A stretch of DNA of 64,000 nucleotides, taken from Blepharisma stoltei (taxonomy: Eukaryota > Ciliophora > Heterotrichea > Heterotrichida > Blepharismidae). Below the pieces are notes generated by a model. That model was not told the origin of the DNA, ran no database searches, and saw only the letters and a program-made list of their open reading frames with translations. Of this stretch, positions 23,081 through 33,504 are shown one piece after another. Both the position numbers and the translations under genes were made by a program. The stretch's first letter is position 1; the number at the start of each line of letters is the position of its first letter. The stretch spans positions 124,001-188,000 of the forward strand of contig CAJZBQ010000019.1 in the NCBI GenBank assembly GCA_914767885.1, given 5' to 3'.

Positions 23081-24394
23081 TAAATGTCTGACGCTCAAAG
23101 GCCCAGAAAGCTTAACCCAAACTACAAACAAGAAAGCAACTGGCGACACAAAAAGCATACAAATAACGCTTTTCATAAATATACACGAGAAGCCATTCTT
23201 AATGCTTATTACGAGTGTCCATTTCCAGCTGTGCCACTAACAGAAGCTGTCCTCCCTCTTTATTCATCACCACCGCTTCATCCTTTTATCGAAATGCATC
23301 CGAATTATCGTGAAGAGCTCGGAGATGAGATAAACAGCAGAAAGCCAGCGCCTAGAGAAAAGCAGGTCGAACAAGTGCCTGAATGGTATATCCTGTTTAT
23401 CATAAATAAACAAGTCATATGAAAAATAATCCATTTTTATAATAAATTTATAGAAAAATATACTGAATCAGGGACAAAAGATGTCCCTTCACCTGATAAA
23501 TCACCAACAGAACAAAATACAGCTGAGGCGAAGCCTGAAAAACCAGAAAATGGTGCAATTGACATTAATGATGTCCAAGATGAGTTCGGGAAAATCGACC
23601 TTGTGGTTGAGGAAAAATTGAAAACTCAGGTTGAAGAAGATGAAGCTTTCCCTGAATGGGATGAAGTGGATGACCCTGAAGCCAAAGATATAGAGGAGCC
23701 TTTTGAAAAGCCGAGCAAAAGCAATAAAGAAACCCAGCCACAAAGTAAACAGGAAGAGGCTTTACTGCAATCACAAATAAACCAACAAGCTTCACAGCCT
23801 TCTCAAAGTATACAGCCACAGCAGGCATCTAAACTAATACCGTTTTATGACGCCAGTCTATTAACTTATCAGTGCTCAATAAAAAACCCTTTCGCTGTAA
23901 CACTTGCTGAATGCGCTATGCTAGGAAGTGACAACTTAGCCTACTTCATGCCATTTTCCAAGCCTTTTGAAAAGTTTTGGTTCTACAAAGATTTAGCTAA
24001 AAAGGTACAAGGGCCGTTCTGCACAATTGAGATGTTCAATTGGTCAGTTCGAGGGTGTTTTCCGCCTGATTTAGAAATTGCTAAAGAAAACACAGAAAAT
24101 TTTGTGCCAATGAATAACTTTTTCCTGCAACTTGCAAGCACGCCTCAACCAAAGAGTAATGAGCAGGCTAAAGAAGCAGAAATTAAGGTAAAAGAAAGCG
24201 AGCCTAAAGCAGCAGAAAAATCACAGCAGCCTGAGACAAAGTTTGGGAACACTTATAATGAGATGTTCCCAGCTTTTGAGCCTTCAAAGCATGAAGTTTC
24301 GAATAACAAAAGTAAGAGAAACGAAGACAATGCATGGGAAGAAGTCAAAAAGAACAAGCCTAGTACAAAATCGACAAGAGGTAAAGCTAAATAA
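23081..24394 (+). CDS. GYF-domain protein
   Basis: ATG 23081 starts MSDAQRPRKLNPNYKQES. A 72-bp IES at 23387-23462 (TATA at both ends) splits it; excision gives VPEWYTESGTKDVPSPD. A Gln/Ser-rich spacer precedes a GYF domain: FWFYKDLAKKVQGPFCTIEM, then MFNWSVRGCFPPDLEI. GYF domains bind Pro-rich peptides. GIGYF-type proteins act in mRNA translational repression, which is a plausible but unproven role here. The C-terminus is Lys/Glu-rich, ending STRGKAK. Confidence 0.85.
23387..23462. other. 72-bp TATA-bounded IES in GYF gene
   Basis: TGGTATA on the left and AATATAC on the right. One TATA retained gives an open frame. AT-rich, no TIR beyond the pointer. Confidence 0.9.
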
Positions 24395-24488
24395 CTGCTT
24401 TTAAATATTTAAGAAAATTTTTTAAAAATCTAAATATTCCCATTTTTCTCACTATTTATTTTCTGACAAAATTTTTTCCAGTTCCAAT

Positions 24489-24616
24489 CTATTTTTCTAC
24501 TGATTCTTTTAGCTCCTCTCTTCTGGTTTTTTACCCGCGACTTTGAGACTGTTTCCATTTAAATCTTTTTTTGGGCCACCTCCAAAAAATGTTAGCCCAT
24601 CATTTTGGGTATCCAT
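24489..24616 (-). CDS. Possible small conserved-looking protein
   Basis: ATG 24616 gives MDTQNDGLTFFGGGPKKDLN followed by GNSLKVA. A GTAAAAAACCAG... stretch then looks like a short intron; a 17-nt version gives EELKESVEK and a stop at 24489. The clean Gly-rich start before a divergent gene suggests a real small gene. No function recognised. Confidence 0.4.
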
Positions 24617-24680
24617 TTATAGCTCCAACGTCTCTTAAATTCCTAATTTAAAAATTTACCGTAATTGCCAATTTTTTCTT

Positions 24681-25754
24681 ATGACCCCAATACCCCATTC
24701 TTCCACAAACACTTTAGACCTTTTAACTAAACTACATTATAAAATGATTTCAATGAGTTGTATTGAGTGCAAAGCGGTAGGAAGTATCATCGTTAATTCA
24801 AAAGAAGGAAATATAGTGTGTCAGTTATGTGGGCGAGTTCAGGAGGACCGTATTATTGACGATACCCTAGAAACAAGAAATTTCTCGAAGGACGCCACAT
24901 CAAGGGGTGGTGACGATACGAAAAGAGTGGGAGGCGCCAACATAGACTTGTTGTCAGATCGCGGCATATATACTGTAATTTCTGGAGGCCCAGATTCTGC
25001 TCTTTCCCGTTGGAGCCAACGTTCTTCACAATCTGGACAAGACAAACAACTTGTGAGAGGCTTTGCAGCGATAGGTGAGCTGTGCAACAATTTACACTTA
25101 AATGACGTAATCCTTCAAAGCTAATTATAAAACCAATATTTTTCTATATAAAATTAATAATAAATCTTATAAAAAGGCATATGTGCAGAAGAAGCTAAGT
25201 TGATTTTTAAAAGAATCAGTGAAGAGAGAGGGCTTAAAGGGAGATCTTATCTAGCTATGGTCTCCGCTTGTGTCTTTATCGCCAGCAGGAAAAATAATCC
25301 AAGGTCAATCAGAGAAATCTCGAAAATCACGAATGTTGACCAAAAAGAAATTTTACGATGCTACTCCATGACAAAAAAACTCATCCCCACTGGAATGGGC
25401 GCAAATCGGTCTGCTGCTGACTACGCCCAGAGATTTGCGAATGAACTGAATTTTGCACCTTTACAGGTAAAAGCTGCGAAAACAATAGCTGAAAGGTCAA
25501 TTGAGCTGGAAATTCTCACTGGGAAGAGCCCACTTAGCATTGCAAGCGCTGCGGTGTGGATAGTGGGACAAATCCTGAACTGTGAGAAGACGCTAGCAGA
25601 GATCAGTGAAGCCTCAACTATGAAAGACATCACGATCAAAAATTGTGTCAAAGCAATGTGTGTCAGACTGATTGAGCTTATCAGAGGCTTTGAAGCTAAT
25701 GTTGACCAAAAGAAAATGGCTATGCTGACGAAGCATCAAGATTTCGAAAAATAA
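24681..25754 (+). CDS. Transcription factor IIB homologue
   Basis: ATG 24681; an internal ATG before MSCIECK is possible. The zinc ribbon is CIEC-x16-CQLC. The B-finger/linker region (SRGGDDTKRVGG) is followed by two cyclin-like repeats (LKGRSYLAMVSACVFIASRK and LSIASAAVWIVGQILN). It recruits RNA polymerase II to promoters. Repeat one is split by a 57-bp insert at 25122-25178; removal gives VILQSICAEEAKLIFKR, aligning with the TFIIB helix. About 338 residues after excision, near the family norm (about 315-345). A Brf-type paralogue is less likely, as no long C-terminal extension is present. Confidence 0.93.
25122..25178. other. 57-bp IES in TFIIB without matching TA ends
   Basis: In-frame stop TAA at its start. 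The family alignment requires the join CAAAGC to ATATGT. TA is present at one side only in register, so the pointer is unclear. Confidence 0.75.
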
Positions 25755-25813
25755 TCTCAGAATATATTTATTTAAATTTGTATTGGTAACTTATAAGTTT
25801 TTTTAAATTTTGC

Positions 25814-26205
25814 TAACTCTCCCCCCCTCCGTGAGTGAACAAAAAAATTTTGTTCACTCACGGAGGGAGGTTAATTTTTTTTTTTTAAAACAAAATATAT
25901 ATAAAATTTTATAAAAATATTTTTTTTCGAAATTAAAAAAAATCTAATTCGCAAAAATTGGAAAGCAAATATTAATTTAATTTATAAAATTTATGTTTTT
26001 AAAAAGCAATTCGTTTTAAAATTAAACAGAATTAGCTCTCTAGATTTCCTTATACTAATTATCATTTATATATCAAAATTTTTTTCCATAAAAATTTTTT
26101 CTATTTAAAAAAAATTTTTGTTCACTCACGAAGGTGGGTTTTTGGGCAAAAAATAGCGATTTTTTCTAATGGTTTTGTTCACTCACGGAGGGGGGGGGGG
26201 GAGTA
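25814..26205. mobile_element. MITE family 1 copy, reverse orientation
   Basis: About 390 bp, TA ends, CTCCGTGAGTGAACAAAAAA at the left and TTCACTCACGGAGGGG at the right. Interior is the reverse complement of the 1717 copy. It lies between TFIIB and the ankyrin gene and disrupts nothing I can identify. Confidence 0.9.
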
Positions 26206-26544
26206 AGGAAAACCTAGGTTTTCTTGACACAAAATCCACAGAAAGATAGATTTTCGTAGAAATTGGAGAAATTAGTTGGTAAAGAAAAATGGAAAGCAAT
26301 CTTTTGTGCGTAAAAATATCAGAAACATTAAAATGGAGGACGAATATGCTATTTTGATGCGTTAATAGATCCACACAGAATTAAAATTCATATATTAAAA
26401 AAAGCAACAACGGATTATTAGAATTAAAAATTAATTTTTAAAATAGCTAAATTCAAAAGTCCAGCTATCCAAATTTTCTCCACATTTTAAATACATCCAT
26501 CTTACCAGACTTATATAAAATCGCTCTTTCTTAAAATAAGAAAC
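26206..26544. other. Intergenic spacer
   Basis: AT-rich; no supported gene or repeat seen between the MITE and the ankyrin gene. Confidence 0.5.
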
Positions 26545-27658
26545 ATGGGAAGTTTATTCTCTAAAAAGGGTTTTTCTAACAAAAGAGTAACTATTATGCA
26601 GGCTCAACAGATAATTGAAGCTATCATAAACGATGACCCTTCTTTTGTATATATTCAAAGTGATTTAGATTTACGATTGGAAGCTGTATTTTTCATTTAG
26701 TATGACTGAACGCCTTTACACTTACTCCCCCCCTCCCATCCTTGATCGAACGACTCGCCGTCGTTCGATCAAGGATGGGGGTTAAAAAAACATTTTTTTT
26801 GGGAACAAAAAAAATTTATATATAAAATAAAATATATATATATATATTGTTTTATTTATTTTTAAATAAGAAGGTTAAGAGTATTTAATAATTATTTTTA
26901 CAGCAAAAAATTGAATTAATCTATAAAAATACCAATTTTTTAATATTTTGATTTATTAGTTACCCCTTTAAACTGTATAAATTTTAATTTGTTTCTTATT
27001 AAATTAAAATTTTTTTTTAAAAATTTTAAAGAATCTCTTTATTAGATTATTGAGTTTTTAAGCCCTGATTGATGATTAAATCACTTCGAATAGTTGATTC
27101 CGAGCTTTCTGTCGTCTCAAAGTCTCTGAAAACAACTTCATTATGCACATCTTCCCAAACTTTTGATAACTAATATATTTTTATATATATATAAAATTTT
27201 GCATGATATGAAAATCGTTCGATCAAGGATGGGGATTAATTTCCCCAATTTTTAGGAATTTTTACAGTCAATCGTTCGATCAAGGATGGGGGGGGGAGTT
27301 AGCAACATGACTTGGTAAACAAAACGCGATTCAGAAGCTATTGGAGCTTAGCCCAAATTTAAACATCACAGACTGTCACGGAGAAACAGTGCTTCACTTG
27401 GCAGCATACACGAAATCAATTGAAACCTTCGAATGCTTAAAAAGTGTAGGCGCAGATACAACAATTGAAAATCATGCAGGTAAAAAGCATATAGGAGAAA
27501 CCCCTTTTGATTTAGGAGATATGGCTAAGCAGAGCGTAGTTGCCTCTGAAGAAAAAACTCGAAAGAGCCACCATCATCTAAAACCTGTCAAAACAAAAAA
27601 ATACTTTGCAGACTCTGACAGCGCATCTACTCAATCACAGAAAGTAGTTCCTGATTAA
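26545..27658 (+). CDS. Small ankyrin-repeat protein with two 15-nt introns and a MITE
   Basis: ATG 26545 opens MGSLFSKKGFSNKR (possible myristoyl Gly2). Intron GTATTTTTCATTTAG sits at 26686-26700, then YDWTPLHLA[IES]TWLGKQNAIQKLLEL, a textbook ankyrin repeat only after TA excision of 26723-27301. A second repeat follows (HGETVLHLAAYTKSIETFEC). Intron 27480-27494 gives NHAGETPFDLGDMAK. The Lys/Ser-rich tail ends QKVVPD. All three splice or excision events and two TGA-Trp codons are needed for the protein. This is the clearest single demonstration in the window of how its genes are built. Partner unknown. Confidence 0.93.
26723..27301. mobile_element. MITE family 2 (IES) in ankyrin gene
   Basis: 577 bp, TA ends. 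TIRs carry CCATCCTTGATCGAACG with a C-run. Four copies of the TIR core: two form a hairpin at the left (26737-26782), two lie in direct orientation at the right (27216 and 27272). Interior AT-rich with TATATA runs. Confidence 0.92.
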
Positions 27659-27873
27659 TTGGATTGCTTATTATAATAAACAAATAATCATTCTCTATAG
27701 CTGATTTTCTTTTTAACTGGATCAAAGAAAATTAACTGAAAAAACTTATATAAAATCCTGGTCAAGATTATGAAGGGTAAAAATTGTGCAAAATCCTATT
27801 TATAGAGAAGAAATAAAATCCCTTGATTAACTAAATATGATTTTCATCAAATTCCTTTAAATTACATAATTTA
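27659..27873. terminator. Convergent 3' intergenic region
   Basis: 215 bp between convergent genes (ankyrin and Cys-rich), AT-rich. It should hold both 3' ends; no specific signal identified. Confidence 0.3.
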
Positions 27874-28985
27874 CTATTGATATATTTCTTGCTCCCCTCT
27901 GTTTTGATTCCTTCTGCCAGTTTTCTCAGCCTCAGCGTTTATCCCCACAACACTAGGTGCAGCAACCACATGAGTTTCCAAGATTTTCCTTTCGCTATTC
28001 TCAATAGCTTCTTTTTGTTTTTTCTCAATATATTTTTTCAAGTCCTCTGTGTTGCTATTAACTTCTTCTTCATTGCTTTCATTTTCCTCTCTTGCAAAGG
28101 TTTCTACCTTCCTCCAGAGTCCTTTGTTAAAAAATGGAATTATAATATCAGGCATCTCAATTTCTTTTCCTTCTTCCATTTCTTGTATAACTTGAGCTTT
28201 AGCTCTATTAAGCTCTTCTATTTCTTCTACTATTACCCGAGCCCTGTTCCTTAATTCAATGATTTCTCTTTCGATATTTTCAGTTTCTTTATCAATGCTA
28301 CTTGTAGGATTTCCATTAATATAAATATCAAAATTTTCATATTTAGGCAATTTTTTCTTTTTCATAGCAGGACATGTATCTTTTCCTGGGAAATTTGTGT
28401 GAAAAAAGAAGCTGATGTCACAAGACCCAGTGTCAAGCTCGTTTCCTTCTAAGCAGTATCCTCCATTCATGCACCAGCCACACTGCAAATCTCCTAAACA
28501 AGTTTCACAAGTATCATACTGCTTACAGCCAGTCCCAGAGCATCCATTATAGTCATAATAAGCGCACTCACCGTTAAAAGGGCCATCTCCATCTCCGCCG
28601 ACACAGATTTGTTCAGTCAAACACCAAACACAAAGAGGGTTATAAGCACATGCTTTACATGTGCGGAAACCTGAGCAGTCAGTTGCCAAATTGTTGGATT
28701 TTCTTAGTAAAGCATGGATTTGCATGTTGATTTCTGACAATTCGTCTTGTTTTTCTTGGATATCTGAAAGAATTAAAGACTCTAGGGCATAGGCAGTTGA
28801 AGATATTGAGGAGTCGATTTTCATGCCGAGAATTTGTAGGGAGGAGTTTATTTGGGACGCAAAAGAAGACAGAGAGGAGTCTGTTTGCTCAACTCCGACT
28901 GCGAGAGCACCTGAACTTGTAGAAACGCTTTCGACGTTTTCAGGGCCGACCTTGATTTTTTCTGGCTTTTCTTTGGAGAGAAATT
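27874..28985 (-). CDS. PSI-like Cys-rich protein with coiled coil, 5' end unresolved
   Basis: The frame is open from about 28985. The N-terminal part is Ser-rich and helical (VESVSTSSGALAVGVEQTD). Then come three PSI/plexin-like Cys clusters: CKACAYNPLCVWCLTEQIC, CETCLGDLQCGWCMNGGYC and CSGTGCKQYDTC. The W-C spacing is typical of PSI modules in extracellular or lumenal proteins. A Glu/Arg-rich coiled coil (ENIEREIIELRNRARVIVEE) and an acidic tail follow. No ATG or signal peptide joins in frame upstream, where stops appear; an IES or intron near 28985-29090 is likely. Confidence 0.75.
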
Positions 28986-29186
28986 AATAATTAAATTATG
29001 GCCATAAGACTTTCTAGTCTAGCGATAAAAGGTCGTTGCTTAACCTCTCCAATTTCTCTTTTGATTTTCAGTCAAGAAATCATTGGAGAGAAAGGAATAA
29101 GCAAAAGAAGGGCTGCTTTCTTCGAGCTTTTGGCTTAAAATGTGAAATAAAAATAAAGCTCAATACTTAATTACTCAGTTTTTAGC

Positions 29187-29580
29187 ATGCCAGCAGGATG
29201 TTTTAGGCTTATCTAGGCCCATCCTTTAAGTTTTGTGGGCGATTCCAAGAACTAAAATGGACGTCACCAAAATGGCAAGGCATTACAAAGCTTCTGCAAC
29301 CCTATCTGGATCATCCTGAACCTACACACGGGAGCGTTGGCTCACTTTATACTTGAATTGTGCGCATTTTCCGCCTAAGGTCGCCTCCTCGGTTATCTCA
29401 AGCAGTAAATTCCTGTGACTCCTAGAATCCTTGGGCCAATCTGTCAACTATGAAGTAAGACATGCTTTGACATTTTGGATGAAGCTACACTAAATAAGCC
29501 AAACCCCATAATAATAAATATGTCAGAGAAGGAAGAGTTCTCGGAGAAGACCATATCCTTACATAGCCATTTAAAATAAA
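29187..29580. repeat. SINE-like repeat, family 1, copy a
   Basis: GC-richer island. Begins CCAGCAGGATG and ends with a roughly 80-bp tail (CATAATAATAAATATGTCAG to CATAGCCATTTTAAAA) matching 58058-58140. No coding potential. 28986-29186 and 29581-29763 are AT-rich without a supported gene. Confidence 0.65.
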
Positions 29581-29763
29581 ATAAAGCAAAAACAAATTGT
29601 CTCATTTCTCTTTAATTTAAATTTAAAAAGAGTTCTAACAGATTCTCTAGATTTACCATAACTCGTATATAATCGCTGATATCCGCCAAAAGAGCCACAT
29701 TCTTATATAACAATTTGCTATCTGCTATTAAATCTGCGAATCTAGAGGTTAGTTAAATATATC

Positions 29764-31201
29764 TTAATCCAGTTCTTTTCCTGTTTGAAATATTGTCAAA
29801 ATTTCTTCCAAAGATTTCCCTTTAGTCTCAGGGAGTAACTTATACACCCAAAATCAGCTTATGACCCCAAACCCTGCCAGTATGATTCATATCCCAACTC
29901 TTCCTGCATCGAAAGAAATTGCTGACGCAAAAGTCATAGACACAACAAAGTTAGAGACCCAGTTCGCTGTTGTTGACGCACTTGTCGCTGCACTCCTTAA
30001 ATTCAGAGGATAAATTTCCGAATTCACGATCCACGGACAAGTCCCCATGCCTACAGAAAAAAATAAAATATAGACCAACAAAGAAAAAACTGCGAGATAC
30101 TGTATAAATTCAACCACACTGAAAAAGGTGATAAAAACAAAGCTTGCGCCAAGTGACAATAAGAAAGTTACCATAAATGGAATTGTGTATAAAAGGGTCG
30201 ATCTTCGGCCAAGCCTGTCTACATACCATACAGATATGAACGTTCCGACCATATTAGCAAATGCAATTGGGATACTTGCAATGATCGCTTCTCTTCCAGA
30301 AGAGTCAAAGCCTGCGACTTGCATGATCTGGGGACCATAATACATTGCTGTATTAATTCCACATAGCTGCTGCAAACATTGGAGTCCTATTCCGACCATT
30401 GCAGACCTTTTGCAGTTTTTATAAAGCAGCTTAAACTGGTGCTTATATGAATGGTTTCCTTCCTCTTTAATTGACTGCATGATCCCTTTTACTTCTTCTT
30501 CAATATATTCATATTTTCTATATAATAAACTGTACCTTATATGTAATAATGCTTTTAGCCCTTGTTCCAGCTTGCCGACTTTGTAAAGAAATCTTGGACT
30601 TTCTGGCAGAAAAAACATGCCAATAACTTGAATTATGGCTGGAATTGCACCGATGCCGAGCATTCATCGCCAGTGGTCTTCTAAGGAGAGACAGACACAG
30701 TATGCTATTAATTGGCCTGAAGTTGTAAACAATACGTTTATACTAACAATGGTTCCTCTCAGTTCCCGAGGAGCTGACTCTGCTAGATATATAGGGACCA
30801 CCATGGCTGCAGAACCAACACCTAAGCCGACTATGAAGCGTCCTAGCATAAGCACCCATATATTAGGAGCGCTGGCCATCAGAATGGATCCTGTTACAAA
30901 TGCACAGTCTGCAGCAATTATGGTAGGTTTACGCCCTTTTATGTCAGATAAAGGCCCAGCTGCTAAGGCACCGAACATTGCGCCAATAACTGCTAGGCTG
31001 ACAACTGTTTCTAGGACGACAGGAGTTTTATAACCCAAGTCATCATAAATATAAAGATTAGCTCCTCCAATAATTCCGGTGTCATATCCAAACAAAAAAC
31101 CTCCAATAGCTGCAGTAATTGTCAGAATAATTAAAAATGTCGTGTTTTTCGGCGGATTTTCTCGCAAAAGTTCATTGTCTCCAGATCCGTCAGAAGAGTT
31201 C
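29764..31201 (-). CDS. MFS sugar/polyol transporter (SLC2 type)
   Basis: ATG 31201 to TAA 29764, about 478 residues, uninterrupted apart from three TGA-Trp codons (HWRWMLGIG, GIWIILAG, ISWFWVY). Hallmarks in order: GGFLFGYDTGIIGGA (TM1), PLSDIKGRKP, GRFIVGLGVG, PIYLAESAP, PESPRFLYK, LQQLCGINTAMYYGPQI (TM7), DRLGRRSTL, WIVNSEIYP, and PETKGKSLEE at the end. These define the sugar porter family. The TM7 sequence and length resemble proton-coupled myo-inositol or hexose transporters; substrate not determinable. Confidence 0.95.
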
Positions 31202-31392
31202 ATTTTTATATTATTCTGAAATTTATTATATGAAAATATAAAGATAAATATTAGCCTCAATAAATTATTGTCAAAAATTATAAAAAATAAGAGAATTGTT
31301 TACATAATTTTATAGTTTAATTAGAAGTTTGAGTGTAATTAATTTGAGTTTATGGCTAGGCTAGATTCTTTTTAGCCTTATTAAAATTGCTT

Positions 31393-31483
31393 TAATATAG
31401 CTAGATAGGATAACTGGAACTTTTATTTTTGGCTTGCCGGCAAGTCTAAAAGCCCCGTTCCAGTCATCCTATCTAGCTATATT
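31393..31483. mobile_element. Short palindromic element
   Basis: About 90 bp with near-perfect 28-bp inverted ends (AATATAGCTAGATAGGAT, then CTGGAAC). Lies in the AT-rich spacer 31202-31806, which otherwise shows nothing. Confidence 0.8.
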
Positions 31484-31806
31484 GTTTTTGAATCAAGAAG
31501 TATAAAACTTATAAATAAGCTCTTTATTGTAAATTCTGCAATAGTGACTCTGATTAAGACTCCAAATAATTATTCAAAATTGTACTGACAAATGAAATAA
31601 ATCAAAAAGTGTATGATATTGGTTGATGAATCAAAGTTCAGAAAGGATGCATGCTATAGCGACAAATACTCAATTCTAATTGCATTAGGAATTTCTGCAT
31701 GATAAAATAAGTAGATAAATGATGTTGTCAGAAATTAATTTAAATTGGAAGAAAAATGGTAATTAAACTTTTAAATAGCCAAGTTCTTTAATTATCCAAA
31801 AAAAGT

Positions 31807-32560
31807 TTAAATGAAATATAAAGCTATTAGGCTTATAATTCTCAGTAAAGAGCTTGATGTCTCGTCTTGGTCTACAATTTTCTGCCAAAGTCCCCAAAAA
31901 TTGGTGTTCATCACTTCCTTTACACAGTCTGTGTTTGCTTGAATTTTTGGGTATATTGAAACGTATAAATACTGGTAAGCCAATTCAACATAATCTGCAA
32001 AATAATTTTGCATGCATGGGCCGATATCTCTTCTTTCTGTGTTGCACAAATTAACTTCTTGGCTTGAAAGCCAAATCTGTTTTAAGGTTAAATATCGAGA
32101 ATATAGCTCGAGCACAATTTTGGCAGGGCTTCTGATTTTTACTGACAGAAAAAAGGCTAAGCTAATCCTAATGGAAAACCCCTGCCAAAATAGGTTTTGT
32201 GGAGTTATTTGGCCAATGCAAGTTGCTTGAGCAATCTACCATTTTTAAAGGTGGGAAAATCGGGAAGCACAGACAAAAATCGTGCTGCATTATATGGCTG
32301 GTCTCCAGGGAAAAGCTCACAATAAGCGCTTGCATCTGCATTGTAGCCACAGCTGCAGTTAGAATAGTATCATTATACCGATAAGATTGGGCTAAATGTA
32401 ATTTAAATTTTATTGTTTTGAAATTTATTATAAATAGCATAATATCCTCCTACAAACCGATCTGTCAGTGACATACAGTCTACATAGCTATTGCAAGTAA
32501 TTGGAATAGAATTGATTGACAGTCCTATAAAAAAATAAAATGCATGGCAAATCAACCCTC
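31807..32560 (-). CDS. Secreted-type Cys-rich protein with two small IESs, start unresolved
   Basis: Pieces in order: ITCNSYVDCMSLTDRFVGGY, [IES 32365-32444], SNCSCGYNADASAYCELFPG, then a tail with WLSSQEVNLC, CNTERRDIGPCMQNYF and a C-terminal hydrophobic end LLRIISLIALYFI. TA excision of the first IES is in frame. The second insert (about 32118-32191) has inverted TTTTGGCAGGG ends and its frame is less certain. The CSC...YC block resembles the secreted protein at 11116-11857. A hydrophobic leader (HAFYFFIGLSI) precedes but lacks an ATG. Confidence 0.55.
32118..32191. mobile_element. 74-bp insert with inverted terminal repeats
   Basis: ATTTTGGCAGGG at the left and CCCTGCCAAAAT at the right, inside the Cys-rich gene. 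Confidence 0.7.
32365..32444. other. 78-bp TA-bounded IES
   Basis: In-frame TAA inside. TA-to-TA removal gives VGGYSNCSCGYNAD. Confidence 0.7.
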
Positions 32561-32624
32561 TAATGTCCAGCAGTAGGTATTAAGTAGGGGTGACCTCAAG
32601 GAAGAGACTAGATTCAGATATTTG

Positions 32625-32976
32625 TAAGACCCCCCCCCCCTCATTTGTCCAATTTTCTAGTTTTTTTTTTATGGGATAAAAAAAATTTTCAGGACCTCAT
32701 TTGTCCAAAATCTAGATAAAAATGATTTGTCCCATTTTCTAGTCTTTTTTGGATTTTTTCGAATCTCCTAAATTTTAGTTTTTTTCTTTAAAAAAACTAG
32801 AAAATGAGACAATTGAGGCCCTGAAAAATATTTTTTTTTCTATCAAAATTTTGATTAGAAAATTGGACAAATGAAATGAGGTACTAAAAAAAAATTTTTT
32901 TTCCTATAAAAAAAACTAGAAAAATGAACAAATGATAAAAGACTAGAAAATTGGACAAATGAGGGGGGGATCCTTA
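32625..32976. mobile_element. MITE family 4
   Basis: About 350 bp, TA ends. TIRs: C-run then TCATTTGTCCAATTTTCTAG, with reverse complement and G-run at the right. Interior holds several more CATTTGTCC/ACTAGAAAAT copies in both directions, i.e. internally repetitive. Confidence 0.9.
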
Positions 32977-33024
32977 TTTATTAAAGTTTTCTTGAAGAAG
33001 GGAGAGCGGCGTCTTCATGAAATT

Positions 33025-33171
33025 GATCGTGCACTTTTGATAGTGTACATTTCATCGAAGTGCATTTGGTCGAAATTTTAGCGGTTTTTTTCGGTATATC
33101 GTATACTATCAAAAATTACCAATTTGATCAAATGTATTTCGGTGAATGTACACTATCAAAAGTGCAAGATC
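33025..33171. mobile_element. Palindromic element
   Basis: Inverted arms of about 50 bp: GTGCACTTTTGATAGTGTAC at the left and GTACACTATCAAAAGTGC at the right. Confidence 0.85.
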
Positions 33172-33199
33172 AAGAGTGACAGTGCTGAGCTCCTAAGCC

Positions 33200-33480
33200 T
33201 AAGTTGAATTCAGTGATAAGAGGCCATATGGGGAAATAGGCCAAAGCTTGAAAAAGATATCTCACTAGTGCCAGAAGCTAGTTTCTTGGCCGATCGGGTA
33301 AGTTTCTTACGCGATACAAGCATTGCGCCCTAGGCTTCGAGTTTCCATTTGAGACTCAACCAAAAATCAAGCCTCTTTAATTTTATCAATATAGAGTGGT
33401 ACAGCGTGAACGAAGGCTTCCGGCAAAAGCAATCTTCGCAGCTAGTAAAGCGCAGTGTGGTGAACAAATAAAGGATCACA
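33200..33480. repeat. SINE-like repeat, family 3 copy
   Basis: GC-rich non-coding stretch. TTTCTTGGCCGATCGGG...CCTAGGCTTCGAGTTTCCAT aligns with 60787-60860 (TTTCTTGGTCAAATCGGG...CCCTGGGCTTCGGATTTTCAT). Confidence 0.55.
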
Positions 33481-33504
33481 AGGGAAAAAGGCTTGCCTCA
33501 GCCA

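Noticed and set aside
32625-32976. Possible CRISPR-like repeat array
   Set aside because: Repeats are in both orientations, unevenly spaced, AT-rich and bounded by TIRs and TA; the genome is eukaryotic.
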